Notes under the pieces: generated by a model
The model's database searches: none
What the model was told of the DNA's origin: nothing
The model's input: only the letters and a program-made list of their open reading frames with translations
Shown: one piece after another, positions 1 to 10,335 of the stretch
How positions within the stretch are numbered: the first letter of the stretch is position 1
Layout: the number at the start of each line of letters is the position of its first letter
Source of the DNA: Marimonas lutisalis
Lineage (GTDB): Bacteria; Pseudomonadota; Alphaproteobacteria; Rhodobacterales; Rhodobacteraceae
Direction: 5' to 3'
Assembly (NCBI RefSeq): GCF_005434965.1
Contig: NZ_SKCI01000001.1
Location: forward strand, 257,370-321,369
DNA: 64,000 nucleotides
Made by a program: the position numbers and the translations under genes

Positions 1-1996
<1,996 letters not shown>

Positions 1997-2125
1997 TGTC
2001 ACCGCATGCGGATAAAGTGTGTTCACGGATGAACGCATTGCATATTTCGCACCCGCGGCAAAGTTTTTTGTTACCGGGCGCCTCGATTTTCAATGATGTG
2101 CCGGAAATGCAACGCCGGAAACGCG

Positions 2126-2156
2126 AAGGGCGCCCGCCTCGGTGGCGGACGCCCTT
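2126..2156 (-). terminator. Hairpin downstream of trxB
   Basis: A 13-bp stem with one C/A mismatch closes on a 5-nt loop (2139-2143) and begins about 40 nt after the trxB stop codon. The minus-strand tail has only a short TTT run, so this is a probable rather than textbook intrinsic terminator. Confidence 0.55.
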
Positions 2157-2198
2157 GATGCATCGCAAAGCCCGCCCGGGGCGCGCAGCCCCTGGGGC

Positions 2199-3843
<1,645 letters not shown>

Positions 3844-3847
3844 CCCA

Positions 3848-3869
3848 CCTGTGCGCTGGCGCGCGCAGG
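3848..3869 (+). terminator. GC-rich hairpin just after the lrp-type gene
   Basis: CCTGTGCGC pairs with GCGCGCAGG (one G-T wobble) around a TGGC loop, starting 5 nt after the stop. It has no T-tail and is followed by the tagged hairpin at 3897-3944, which may complete termination. Confidence 0.4.
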
Positions 3870-3896
3870 GTTGATTGCGTTCAGGCCACGCAGGCC

Positions 3897-3944
3897 TTGG
3901 GGGTTTTACCCCCAAACCCCCAAGGTATTTCCGGTCAGATGAAG
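3897..3944 (+). repeat. Hairpin-plus-tag repeat, copy a
   Basis: Stem TTGGGGG/CCCCCAA (3897-3903, 3909-3915) is followed by the tag GGTATTT-CCGG-TCAGATGAAG (3924-3944). It lies 3' of the lrp-type gene and faces copy b at 4068-4115 tail to tail, so the two tags form a long inverted repeat across the convergent intergenic region. Between them (3945-4067) I see only a small hairpin near 3948-3965 and no gene. Confidence 0.7.
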
Positions 3945-4067
3945 CAGGGGATCTGCGCCAGATCCGGCCCCCCGCACGGAACGAGGGGCCTTCACCTGAC
4001 GCGGTCATCGGCTCCTCAGCCTGTACCGCAGGTCTGACGCTGCCACAGCAGGGTTAATGATCCGTTA

Positions 4068-4115
4068 CTTCATCTGACCGGAAATACCTCGGGGGTGCGG
4101 GGGCTGGCCCCCGCA
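4068..4115 (-). repeat. Hairpin-plus-tag repeat, copy b (truA 3' end)
   Basis: Read on the minus strand, an 8-bp stem TGCGGGGG/CCCCCGCA (4096-4115) sits about 10 nt after the truA stop. It is followed by ACCCCCGAGG and the tag GGTATTT-CCGG-TCAGATGAAG (4068-4088). On the plus strand the stem is followed by TTTTT, so it could terminate in either direction. Confidence 0.7.
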
Positions 4116-4124
4116 TTTTTCCTT

Positions 4125-4898
4125 TCAACCCGTGCCGAAGGGATCATCAGGATAACCAACCCCGGACAGGTAGAGCCCGTCCGGCGGGCAGACCGGGCCG
4201 CAGGTGGCGCGGTCGCGGGCGGCAAGTGCCGATTTCACCGTGTCCGGCGCCCAGGACCCGGCGCCGACGCGCTCCAGCGTGCCGACGATCGAACGGACTT
4301 GGTTGTGCAGGAACGAGCGCGCGCGCAGCCGGAAAACAAACTCGGTTCCCACCGTGCGGGGATATTCCTCGATGGTGATCTCGTCGAGGGTTTTCACCGG
4401 GCTGTCGGCCTGGCACATGGTCGAGCGGAAAGTGGTGAAATCATGCCGTCCCACCAGGTGGACCGCACCCGCCTGCATCGCCGCCAGGTCGAGCGGTTGC
4501 TTGACCTGCCAGACCAGTCCCCTGTCATGCGTGGCCGGGGCGCGGCGCACCAGCAGGCGGAAAAGATAGCGCCGCTCGCTTGCCGAGAAGCGCGCATGCC
4601 AGTCATCCGCCACCCGTGCCGCCGCCAGGATCGCCACCGGCTGGGGCTTGAGGTGATAATTCAGTGCCTCGGCCAGGCGGAACGGGTCCCAGTCCCTGTC
4701 CAGGTCGCAATGCGCGACCTGCGCCAGCGCATGCACGCCGGCATCGGTGCGCCCGGCCGCGGCGATGGTATGGTCGCGCGGCTCGAGCCGGGCCAGGGCC
4801 GCTTCGATCGCCCCCTGGACCGAAGGCCGGTCAGCCTGCCGTTGCCAGCCCGCGAAGGGGCCGCCGTGATATTCCACCATGAGCGCGTATCTGGGCAT
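4125..4898 (-). CDS. truA: tRNA pseudouridine(38-40) synthase TruA
   Basis: Isomerises uridines 38-40 in the anticodon stem of many tRNAs. The 257-residue protein carries the TruA signature [15 protein letters not shown] with the catalytic Asp, plus [12 protein letters not shown] near the N-terminus and [15 protein letters not shown] in the C-terminal half. Length and motif order are those of the family. The ATG at 4898 gives the canonical [10 protein letters not shown] start. The gene stands alone here, followed by a hairpin-plus-tag repeat and preceded by a small 12-bp tandem repeat. Confidence 0.95.
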   Translation of the reverse strand: MPRYALMVEYHGGPFAGWQRQADRPSVQGAIEAALARLEPRDHTIAAAGRTDAGVHALAQVAHCDLDRDWDPFRLAEALNYHLKPQPVAILAAARVADDWHARFSASERRYLFRLLVRRAPATHDRGLVWQVKQPLDLAAMQAGAVHLVGRHDFTTFRSTMCQADSPVKTLDEITIEEYPRTVGTEFVFRLRARSFLHNQVRSIVGTLERVGAGSWAPDTVKSALAARDRATCGPVCPPDGLYLSGVGYPDDPFGTG

Positions 4899-4927
4899 GC
4901 CTTCCCATAGCCGCGCGGCAGGTCACC

Positions 4928-4963
4928 GGCAAGAGTGGGGGCAAGAGTGCGGGCAAGAGTGGG
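4928..4963. repeat. Three tandem copies of a 12-bp unit
   Basis: GGCAAGAGTGGG, GGCAAGAGTGCG and GGCAAGAGTGGG follow one another without gaps in the truA-ycjX divergent intergenic region. They may be simple slippage expansion; I see no operator-like symmetry. Confidence 0.75.
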
Positions 4964-5051
4964 GGGAAGCGCGGCGCAAAGCTCCCCCCCTAGCATGTGG
5001 GCCGGGCGAGGGCTATCTTTCACCTAGAGGCAGGCGAAAGGGGGCGCCCGG

Positions 5052-6467
5052 GTGGTCATTTCAACGCTGGCAGACGGAATAGCGCGCCGCGTCGAGAGCG
5101 TGAATGATGCGGTCTCGGAGGCGCTGTTCGAGCCGGTCGTGCGGCTGGGCGTCACCGGGCTGGCGCGGGCGGGCAAGACCGTTTTCATCACATCGCTCAT
5201 TGCCAACCTGATGGATCGCGGCCGTATGCCGGGGCTGAGCGCCGAGGCCCAGGGCCGGATCCGCGCGGCCTTTCTGCAGCCGCAGCCCGATGACACCGTG
5301 CCACGCTTCGACTACGAAGCGCATCTGGCCGCGCTGACCGGCAGCACCCCGCGCTGGCCCGACAGCACCCGGGCGATTTCCGAGCTGCGTCTGTCACTCA
5401 GGGTGCAGCCGGCGGGGCTCCTCGCGGGGCTTTCGGGGCCGCGCACGGTGCATCTCGATATCGTCGATTATCCCGGCGAATGGCTGCTGGACCTTGGGCT
5501 GCTGGAGAAGAGCTATGCCGACTGGTCGGCCGAGGTTCTGGCGCGGATCGAGGCACGGGACGAGGCGGCGGGTTTTCTTCAACTGGCCCAAGTCACCGAT
5601 GGCGCCGCCCCCCTGGACGAGCCGCGGGCGCAGGCGTTGGCGCAGGCCTATACCGGATACCTGCACGCCGCGCGCGATGCCGGGTTTTACGATTGCACGC
5701 CCGGGCGGTTCCTGCTGCCGGGTGATCTTGCAGGGAGCCCGGCGCTGACTTTCGCGCCGATGGCCCAGCCCGAGGCGCCGCCGCGCCGGTCGCTCTGGCG
5801 TGAATTCGAACGCCGGTTCGAGGCCTACAAGTCGCGTGTCGTCAAACCCTTCTTCCGCGATCATTTCGCCCGTGTGGACCGGCAGGTCGTTCTAGTCGAT
5901 GCGCTGGGCGCGATTCACAAGGGCCCGCAGGCGGTCGAGGACATGCGCCGCGCCATGGCCGATATCCTGGGCGCCTTCCGCCCGGGGCGGAATGCCTTTC
6001 TTAGCCGTCTTCTGATGGGCCGGCGGGTGGAAAAGATCCTGTTTGCCGCCACCAAGGCCGATCACATGCACCACACGCAGCATCCGCGGCTGACCGCGAT
6101 CATGCAGGCGCTGGTGCGCGAGGCCGCCGACCGCGCCGATTTCGCCGGGGCCGAAACCCGGGCGATGTCGATCGCCGCGTTGCGCGCCACGGTCGAGGAA
6201 ACGATCACCCATGACGGCAAGCCGCTCGATTGCGTGCGCGGGCGGCTGCTCGATACCGGCAAGCAGGCGGCGTTCTATCCCGGCGACCTGCCCAAGGATC
6301 CCGCGCGCCTGTTGGCACCGGCGCTCGAGGGGGCGGAAAAATGGCTGGATGCGGATTACGCGGTGATGCAGTTCGCCCCGGCGCAACTCAGCCTGAAACC
6401 CGGCGAGGGGCCGCCGCATATCCGGCTGGACCGCGCCGCCGAATTCCTGATCGGAGACAGGCTATGA
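5052..6467 (+). CDS. ycjX: YcjX-family P-loop protein (DUF463)
   Basis: A 471-residue YcjX-like predicted nucleotide-binding protein of unknown biochemical role; in enterobacteria the homologue belongs to the phage-shock regulon. A Walker A motif GLARAGKT lies at about residues 34-41, with a DIVDYPGEWLLDL segment and FAATKADH (a G4-like motif) further on. I chose the GTG at 5052, which follows a purine-rich GAAAGGGGG stretch. It is the first gene of a coupled operon whose third gene is the usual partner ycjF; a GNAT gene lies between them. Confidence 0.85.
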   Translation: MVISTLADGIARRVESVNDAVSEALFEPVVRLGVTGLARAGKTVFITSLIANLMDRGRMPGLSAEAQGRIRAAFLQPQPDDTVPRFDYEAHLAALTGSTPRWPDSTRAISELRLSLRVQPAGLLAGLSGPRTVHLDIVDYPGEWLLDLGLLEKSYADWSAEVLARIEARDEAAGFLQLAQVTDGAAPLDEPRAQALAQAYTGYLHAARDAGFYDCTPGRFLLPGDLAGSPALTFAPMAQPEAPPRRSLWREFERRFEAYKSRVVKPFFRDHFARVDRQVVLVDALGAIHKGPQAVEDMRRAMADILGAFRPGRNAFLSRLLMGRRVEKILFAATKADHMHHTQHPRLTAIMQALVREAADRADFAGAETRAMSIAALRATVEETITHDGKPLDCVRGRLLDTGKQAAFYPGDLPKDPARLLAPALEGAEKWLDADYAVMQFAPAQLSLKPGEGPPHIRLDRAAEFLIGDRL

Positions 6468-6886
6468 CCCCCCGCCGCGCCCGCCTGTGGCATCTGCCCG
6501 CGATCGCCCGCATCCTGTGGCGCGAAACCGGCTGGCCAGCGGCGCGCCGCGCCGATCTGGCGCTTCTGGCGCGGCTGATCCGCCGGGGGCAGGTGCGTGT
6601 GGTGGCCGGGCCGGCGGGCCCGCGCGGTTTCATCATCCGCGATGGTGCACTTGTGCACGCGCTTTACACCCATCCCCGCGCCCGGCGGCAAGGCATCGGC
6701 TCGCGCCTACTGGCCGAGGCGCAGGAGGCCGCCCATCGGCTGGAATTGTGGACTGGGCAGGACAACGGCGCCGCCCGCGCCTTTTATGCCCGCCACGGGT
6801 TCTATCCGGCGATGCTGAGCAACGGAGAGGGCAATGATGACGGCGTGCCCGATGTGCAGATGATCTGGGAAAGGAACGCGCCATGA
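6464..6886 (+). CDS. GNAT family N-acetyltransferase
   Basis: A 140-residue acetyl-CoA-dependent acyltransferase. The acetyl-CoA pyrophosphate-binding motif ARRQGIGSRLLAEAQ lies near residue 73, preceded by the beta-strand ALVHALYTHP and followed by a C-terminal NGAARAFYARHGF segment. The substrate is unknown. The start overlaps the ycjX stop as ATGA with a GGAG just upstream, so translation is probably coupled. Its position between ycjX and ycjF is unusual and suggests a functional link, which is inference. Confidence 0.88.
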   Translation: MTPRRARLWHLPAIARILWRETGWPAARRADLALLARLIRRGQVRVVAGPAGPRGFIIRDGALVHALYTHPRARRQGIGSRLLAEAQEAAHRLELWTGQDNGAARAFYARHGFYPAMLSNGEGNDDGVPDVQMIWERNAP

Positions 6887-7893
6887 CCAATGGCCCCGTG
6901 CTGATCGATCTGGAGGGGAAGGCGCCCAAGGCAGGCCCGGCCGAGGCCCCGCCCGTGCCCGATGACGCCGCGCTGCCCGAAGGCCGGGCGATGCAGTCGG
7001 TGGCGGCGCTGGCCACCGCGCGGCCCTCGCGGCTGGCGCGCTGGTTCTGGGGGTTGCTCACGCTGTTGCTGACCACGGTTCTTTCGGTGGCGGCTTGGGA
7101 TTTCGTGACCGGGTTGATGAACCGCTCGCCCATTCTGGGCTGGGCGATTACAGCGCTGGTCGCGGCTTTCCTGCTGGTTCTGCTGGCGATCGCCCTGCGC
7201 GAACTGGCGGCATTTGCCCGGCTGAAACGCATGGACAGCCTGCACCGCGCCGCGCAGGAGGCGCTGGCGGGGGACGATCTCAAGGCCGCGCGCGACGTGG
7301 TAGCGCGGCTGGACACTCTGTATGCCAACCGCGATGCGCTGAAATGGGGGCGCGAGCGGCTGGCCGAGCGCGCGGGCGAACAGTTCGATGCCGCGACCCT
7401 ACTGGGCCTGGCCGAGACCGAGCTGATGGCGCCGCTTGATGCACAGGCAAGCCGCGAGGTCGAGGCCGCGGCCCGGCAGGTGGCCACCGTCACCGCCATC
7501 GTGCCATTGGCGCTGGCCGATGTCTTTGCCGCGCTCACCGCCAATATCCGCATGATCCGCCGCATTGCCGAGGTCTATGGCGGACGCTCGGGCACGCTGG
7601 GCAGTTGGCGCCTGGTGCGCGCGGTGCTGACGCATCTGGTGGCCACAGGCGCCGTTGCGGTGGGCGATGACATGCTGGGCAGCCTGGCCGGTGGAAGCAT
7701 GTTAAGCAAACTTTCACGCCGGTTCGGCGAAGGTATCGTCAACGGGGCCCTCACGGCCCGAGTCGGCGTGGCCGCGATCGAGGTCTGCCGCCCCCTGCCG
7801 TTTTCGGCCGGGCGGCGCCCTTCGGTATCGGCGCTGGTCGGCCGGGCCCTGAAAGGGCTGTTCGCAACCGGACGGGATAAGGGCAAAGCATGA
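6883..7893 (+). CDS. ycjF: YcjF-family inner-membrane protein (DUF697/TIGR01620)
   Basis: A 336-residue membrane protein. It has a Pro/Ala-rich cytoplasmic N-terminus and two adjacent transmembrane helices at about residues 51-75 and 84-108. A soluble helical domain follows, then a C-terminal region with hydrophobic segments (AIVPLALADVFAALTANIRMI). This is the YcjF architecture, and it follows YcjX as expected. It starts with an ATGA overlap on the GNAT stop and ends with another on the next gene. Function in bacteria is unclear; envelope-stress association is known only from enterobacterial homologues. Confidence 0.82.
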   Translation: MTNGPVLIDLEGKAPKAGPAEAPPVPDDAALPEGRAMQSVAALATARPSRLARWFWGLLTLLLTTVLSVAAWDFVTGLMNRSPILGWAITALVAAFLLVLLAIALRELAAFARLKRMDSLHRAAQEALAGDDLKAARDVVARLDTLYANRDALKWGRERLAERAGEQFDAATLLGLAETELMAPLDAQASREVEAAARQVATVTAIVPLALADVFAALTANIRMIRRIAEVYGGRSGTLGSWRLVRAVLTHLVATGAVAVGDDMLGSLAGGSMLSKLSRRFGEGIVNGALTARVGVAAIEVCRPLPFSAGRRPSVSALVGRALKGLFATGRDKGKA

Positions 7894-9188
7894 GCACGGT
7901 TCTGGTCATCGGGGCCTACGGCCTGATCGGCAGCGGCGTGGTGCGCGAATTGCGCGCCTGTGGCCACCGGGTGATCGGGCTGGGCCGGGACAAAGTGCAG
8001 GCGAAGGCGGCGTTTCCGGACATCGATTGGTTCATTTCCGATCTCGCCCACCTGACCGAGCCGCGTGCCTGGTCGGATGTTCTGGAAGATGCCGATTTCG
8101 TCGTCAATTGCGCGGGCGCGCTGCAGGATGGCGGCGGCGACCGGCTTGCCACCGTGCATCACGATGCGATTGCGGCGCTGGCCTCGATCTGTGCGGAGTC
8201 CGGCATCGGGCTGGTGCAGATTTCCGCCGCAGGGGCCGAGCCCGACGCGCCCACCGCCTTCATGCGGACCAAGGCCGAGGGCGATGCTTCGATCCGCGCG
8301 TTCGGCGGTGATTACTGGATTTTAAGGCCCGGTCTCGTGTTGGCCGACAGCGCCTATGGCGGCACCGCGCTCTTGCGCCTCCTCTGTGCGGTGCCGGTGG
8401 TGCAGCCCCTGGCGATGGGGCGCAAGCCTGTGCAGTGCGTGGGCCTGCCCGATCTGGCCCGCGCCGTGGTGTCCTGTATCGAGGGCGATATCCCGCCCGG
8501 CACCGAAGCCGACCTGGTCGAGGACGAGCCGCATCGCCTGTCCGAGGTGGTCCGCGAAATGCGCAAATGGCTGGGGTTCCGGAAGGCGCGGCTGACGCTG
8601 CCGGCGCCGCGCTTTGCGCTCTATCCGGTATCGTGGATTGCCGATGCGCTGGGGCGTCTGGGCTGGCGCTCGCCTCTGCGCTCGACCGCGGTGAAATCGC
8701 TGGCCCAGGGCATCACCGGCGATGCCGAGCCATGGCGGCAGGCGGGCGGCACGCCGATGAAATCGCTGCGCGGAATTTTCACCGAATTGCCCGCGCGCCC
8801 CGAAAACCGCCTGGCTGCGCGGATGCAACTGCTGATGCCACTGGTGATCCTGACGCTCGCGGTTTTCTGGATAGCCTCCGGCGCGATCGGCCTGATCCGG
8901 CTTGACGCGGCCCGGGCGGTGCTGGCCCCCACCGGCTGGGATGAACCGCTGCGCAGCGCCGCCGTGGTCGGTGGCGCGGTTTTGGATATCTTCCTGGGTC
9001 TCATGGTGCTGGTCCGGCGCACGGCGCGCCTGGCGTGCTGGGGCATGGGGCTGGTCAGCCTGGGCTACCTCGCCGCGGCCAGCACATTCCTGCCCGGGCT
9101 CTGGCTCGATCCGCTGGGCCCGCTGGTCAAGGTCGTGCCGGGGATTGTGCTGGCGCTGGTGGCGCTGCCGCTTCTGTCGAAACGATGA
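7890..9188 (+). CDS. NAD(P)-binding SDR-like protein fused to a DoxX-like membrane domain
   Basis: A 432-residue two-part protein. Residues 1 to about 290 form an atypical (extended) SDR with the nucleotide-binding motif GAYGLIGSGV near the N-terminus. It lacks a clear YxxxK active site, so it may act as an NAD(P) sensor or epimerase-like protein. Residues about 310-430 hold four hydrophobic helices (LLMPLVILTLAVFWIASGAI and following) typical of DoxX-like domains. The start overlaps ycjF as ATGA. Substrate unknown; the membrane tail places the dinucleotide-binding domain at the inner membrane. Confidence 0.82.
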   Translation: MSTVLVIGAYGLIGSGVVRELRACGHRVIGLGRDKVQAKAAFPDIDWFISDLAHLTEPRAWSDVLEDADFVVNCAGALQDGGGDRLATVHHDAIAALASICAESGIGLVQISAAGAEPDAPTAFMRTKAEGDASIRAFGGDYWILRPGLVLADSAYGGTALLRLLCAVPVVQPLAMGRKPVQCVGLPDLARAVVSCIEGDIPPGTEADLVEDEPHRLSEVVREMRKWLGFRKARLTLPAPRFALYPVSWIADALGRLGWRSPLRSTAVKSLAQGITGDAEPWRQAGGTPMKSLRGIFTELPARPENRLAARMQLLMPLVILTLAVFWIASGAIGLIRLDAARAVLAPTGWDEPLRSAAVVGGAVLDIFLGLMVLVRRTARLACWGMGLVSLGYLAAASTFLPGLWLDPLGPLVKVVPGIVLALVALPLLSKR

Positions 9189-9667
9189 TCGAACTGGCCG
9201 ACCTGTTGCGCTGGCTGCACGTGATCGGCGCCACCGTCCTCTTTGGCACCGGCGCAGGGATTGCGTTTTTCATGCTGATGGCGCATCGCACGGGCGATGC
9301 GCGCCTCATCGCCCATACCGCCGGCATCGTCGTGCTGGCCGATACGATCTTTACCGCCACCGCTGTCGTGGCCCAGCCCGTCACCGGCACCTGGCTGGCA
9401 TGGGAGCTGGGCTGGAGCCTGACCGAGGGCTGGTTGCTGCTGTCGATCGCGCTCTATGTGCTCACCGGGGCGTTCTGGCTACCCGTTGTCTGGATTCAGA
9501 TCCGCCTGCGTGACCTGGCCCGCCAGGCAGAGCAGTCCGGCGCCCCGCTGCCTGCACGCTATCACCGCCTCTTTCGCATCTGGTTTGTCTGCGGGCTTCC
9601 GGCCTTCCTGGCCGTGCTGGCGATCCTTTGGCTGATGCTGGCGCGGCCCGACATCGCGCTTGTCTGA
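9185..9667 (+). CDS. DUF2269 family integral membrane protein
   Basis: A 160-residue protein with about four transmembrane helices, starting MIELADLLRWLHVIGATVLFGTGAG. The early LHVIGA and later WELGWSLTEGW segments suit DUF2269. It overlaps the SDR/DoxX stop by ATGA and is the last gene of the ycjX operon. Pairing of a DoxX/SDR protein with DUF2269 suggests a small membrane redox module, but no activity can be assigned from sequence. Confidence 0.82.
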   Translation: MIELADLLRWLHVIGATVLFGTGAGIAFFMLMAHRTGDARLIAHTAGIVVLADTIFTATAVVAQPVTGTWLAWELGWSLTEGWLLLSIALYVLTGAFWLPVVWIQIRLRDLARQAEQSGAPLPARYHRLFRIWFVCGLPAFLAVLAILWLMLARPDIALV

Positions 9668-9670
9668 CGC

Positions 9671-10078
9671 CTAGCGCAGGATCGGCACGCCGCCCGGGCC
9701 CTGCATCTTTTCCACCACGCCCGCGCGCAGGCTGCGCCCGATCTTATGCGCGAGCGCCGACCAGGCCTGTGCCTGCTCGGGCCGCAACTCCTGCGCCAGC
9801 ACATGATCGAACAACGCCAGCCAGGTATCGAACATTCCCGGCCGCACATTGCCGGCATCGCGATGCACCGCCACCGGGTTTCCATCGTAAACGCGCTCGT
9901 GCAGGATCGAATTGGCCCAGAAATCGGCCACCCGCGCCTCGTGCGCGGGCCAGTCATCCACATGCACGGCAAAGACCGGGCCCAGCCCCGGATGCGTGCG
10001 CACCCGCGCATAGAAGGCGGCGACGACGCGCTCGATCTCGTCGCGGGTGATGTCGAAGCGGGGGGGAATCTGTGCCAT
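9671..10078 (-). CDS. Group III truncated haemoglobin
   Basis: A 135-residue globin-like protein that matches group III truncated haemoglobins in length and in the segments ITRDEIERVVAAFYARVRTHPGLGPVF and FWANSILHERVYDGNPVAVHRDAG. The proximal His probably lies in the WLALFDHVLAQEL helix. These proteins bind O2 or NO; the role here is unknown. The ATG at 10078 gives the family N-terminus; longer in-frame extensions are not conserved-looking. It is convergent with the ycjX operon, with only 3 bp between stops. Confidence 0.85.
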   Translation of the reverse strand: MAQIPPRFDITRDEIERVVAAFYARVRTHPGLGPVFAVHVDDWPAHEARVADFWANSILHERVYDGNPVAVHRDAGNVRPGMFDTWLALFDHVLAQELRPEQAQAWSALAHKIGRSLRAGVVEKMQGPGGVPILR

Positions 10079-10335
10079 CTGTCCTGCCTTGGGTGCTGCC
10101 CCGGTGATATCGTGCGGTCGCAAGGGACGAAAGACGCCAATCCGCCGCGTGTTCTGCCACTGGACGCCCCGCCGATGCCGCCCTATAACCCGGGGCAAGA
10201 TGATGGGTTTCGCGATCATTATTCGAATTATATCCCCGGCGCTCTGACCCAGAAGAGCCGCCGGGCAAAGGCGTATGGGACCCCGCGCCGATCTCGAACC
10301 CCACCCTTCCTCAGATAGACGAGAAAGAGACGGTC

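Noticed and set aside
4928-4963. CRISPR array
   Set aside because: The units are 12 bp, contiguous and without spacers. No cas genes are present.
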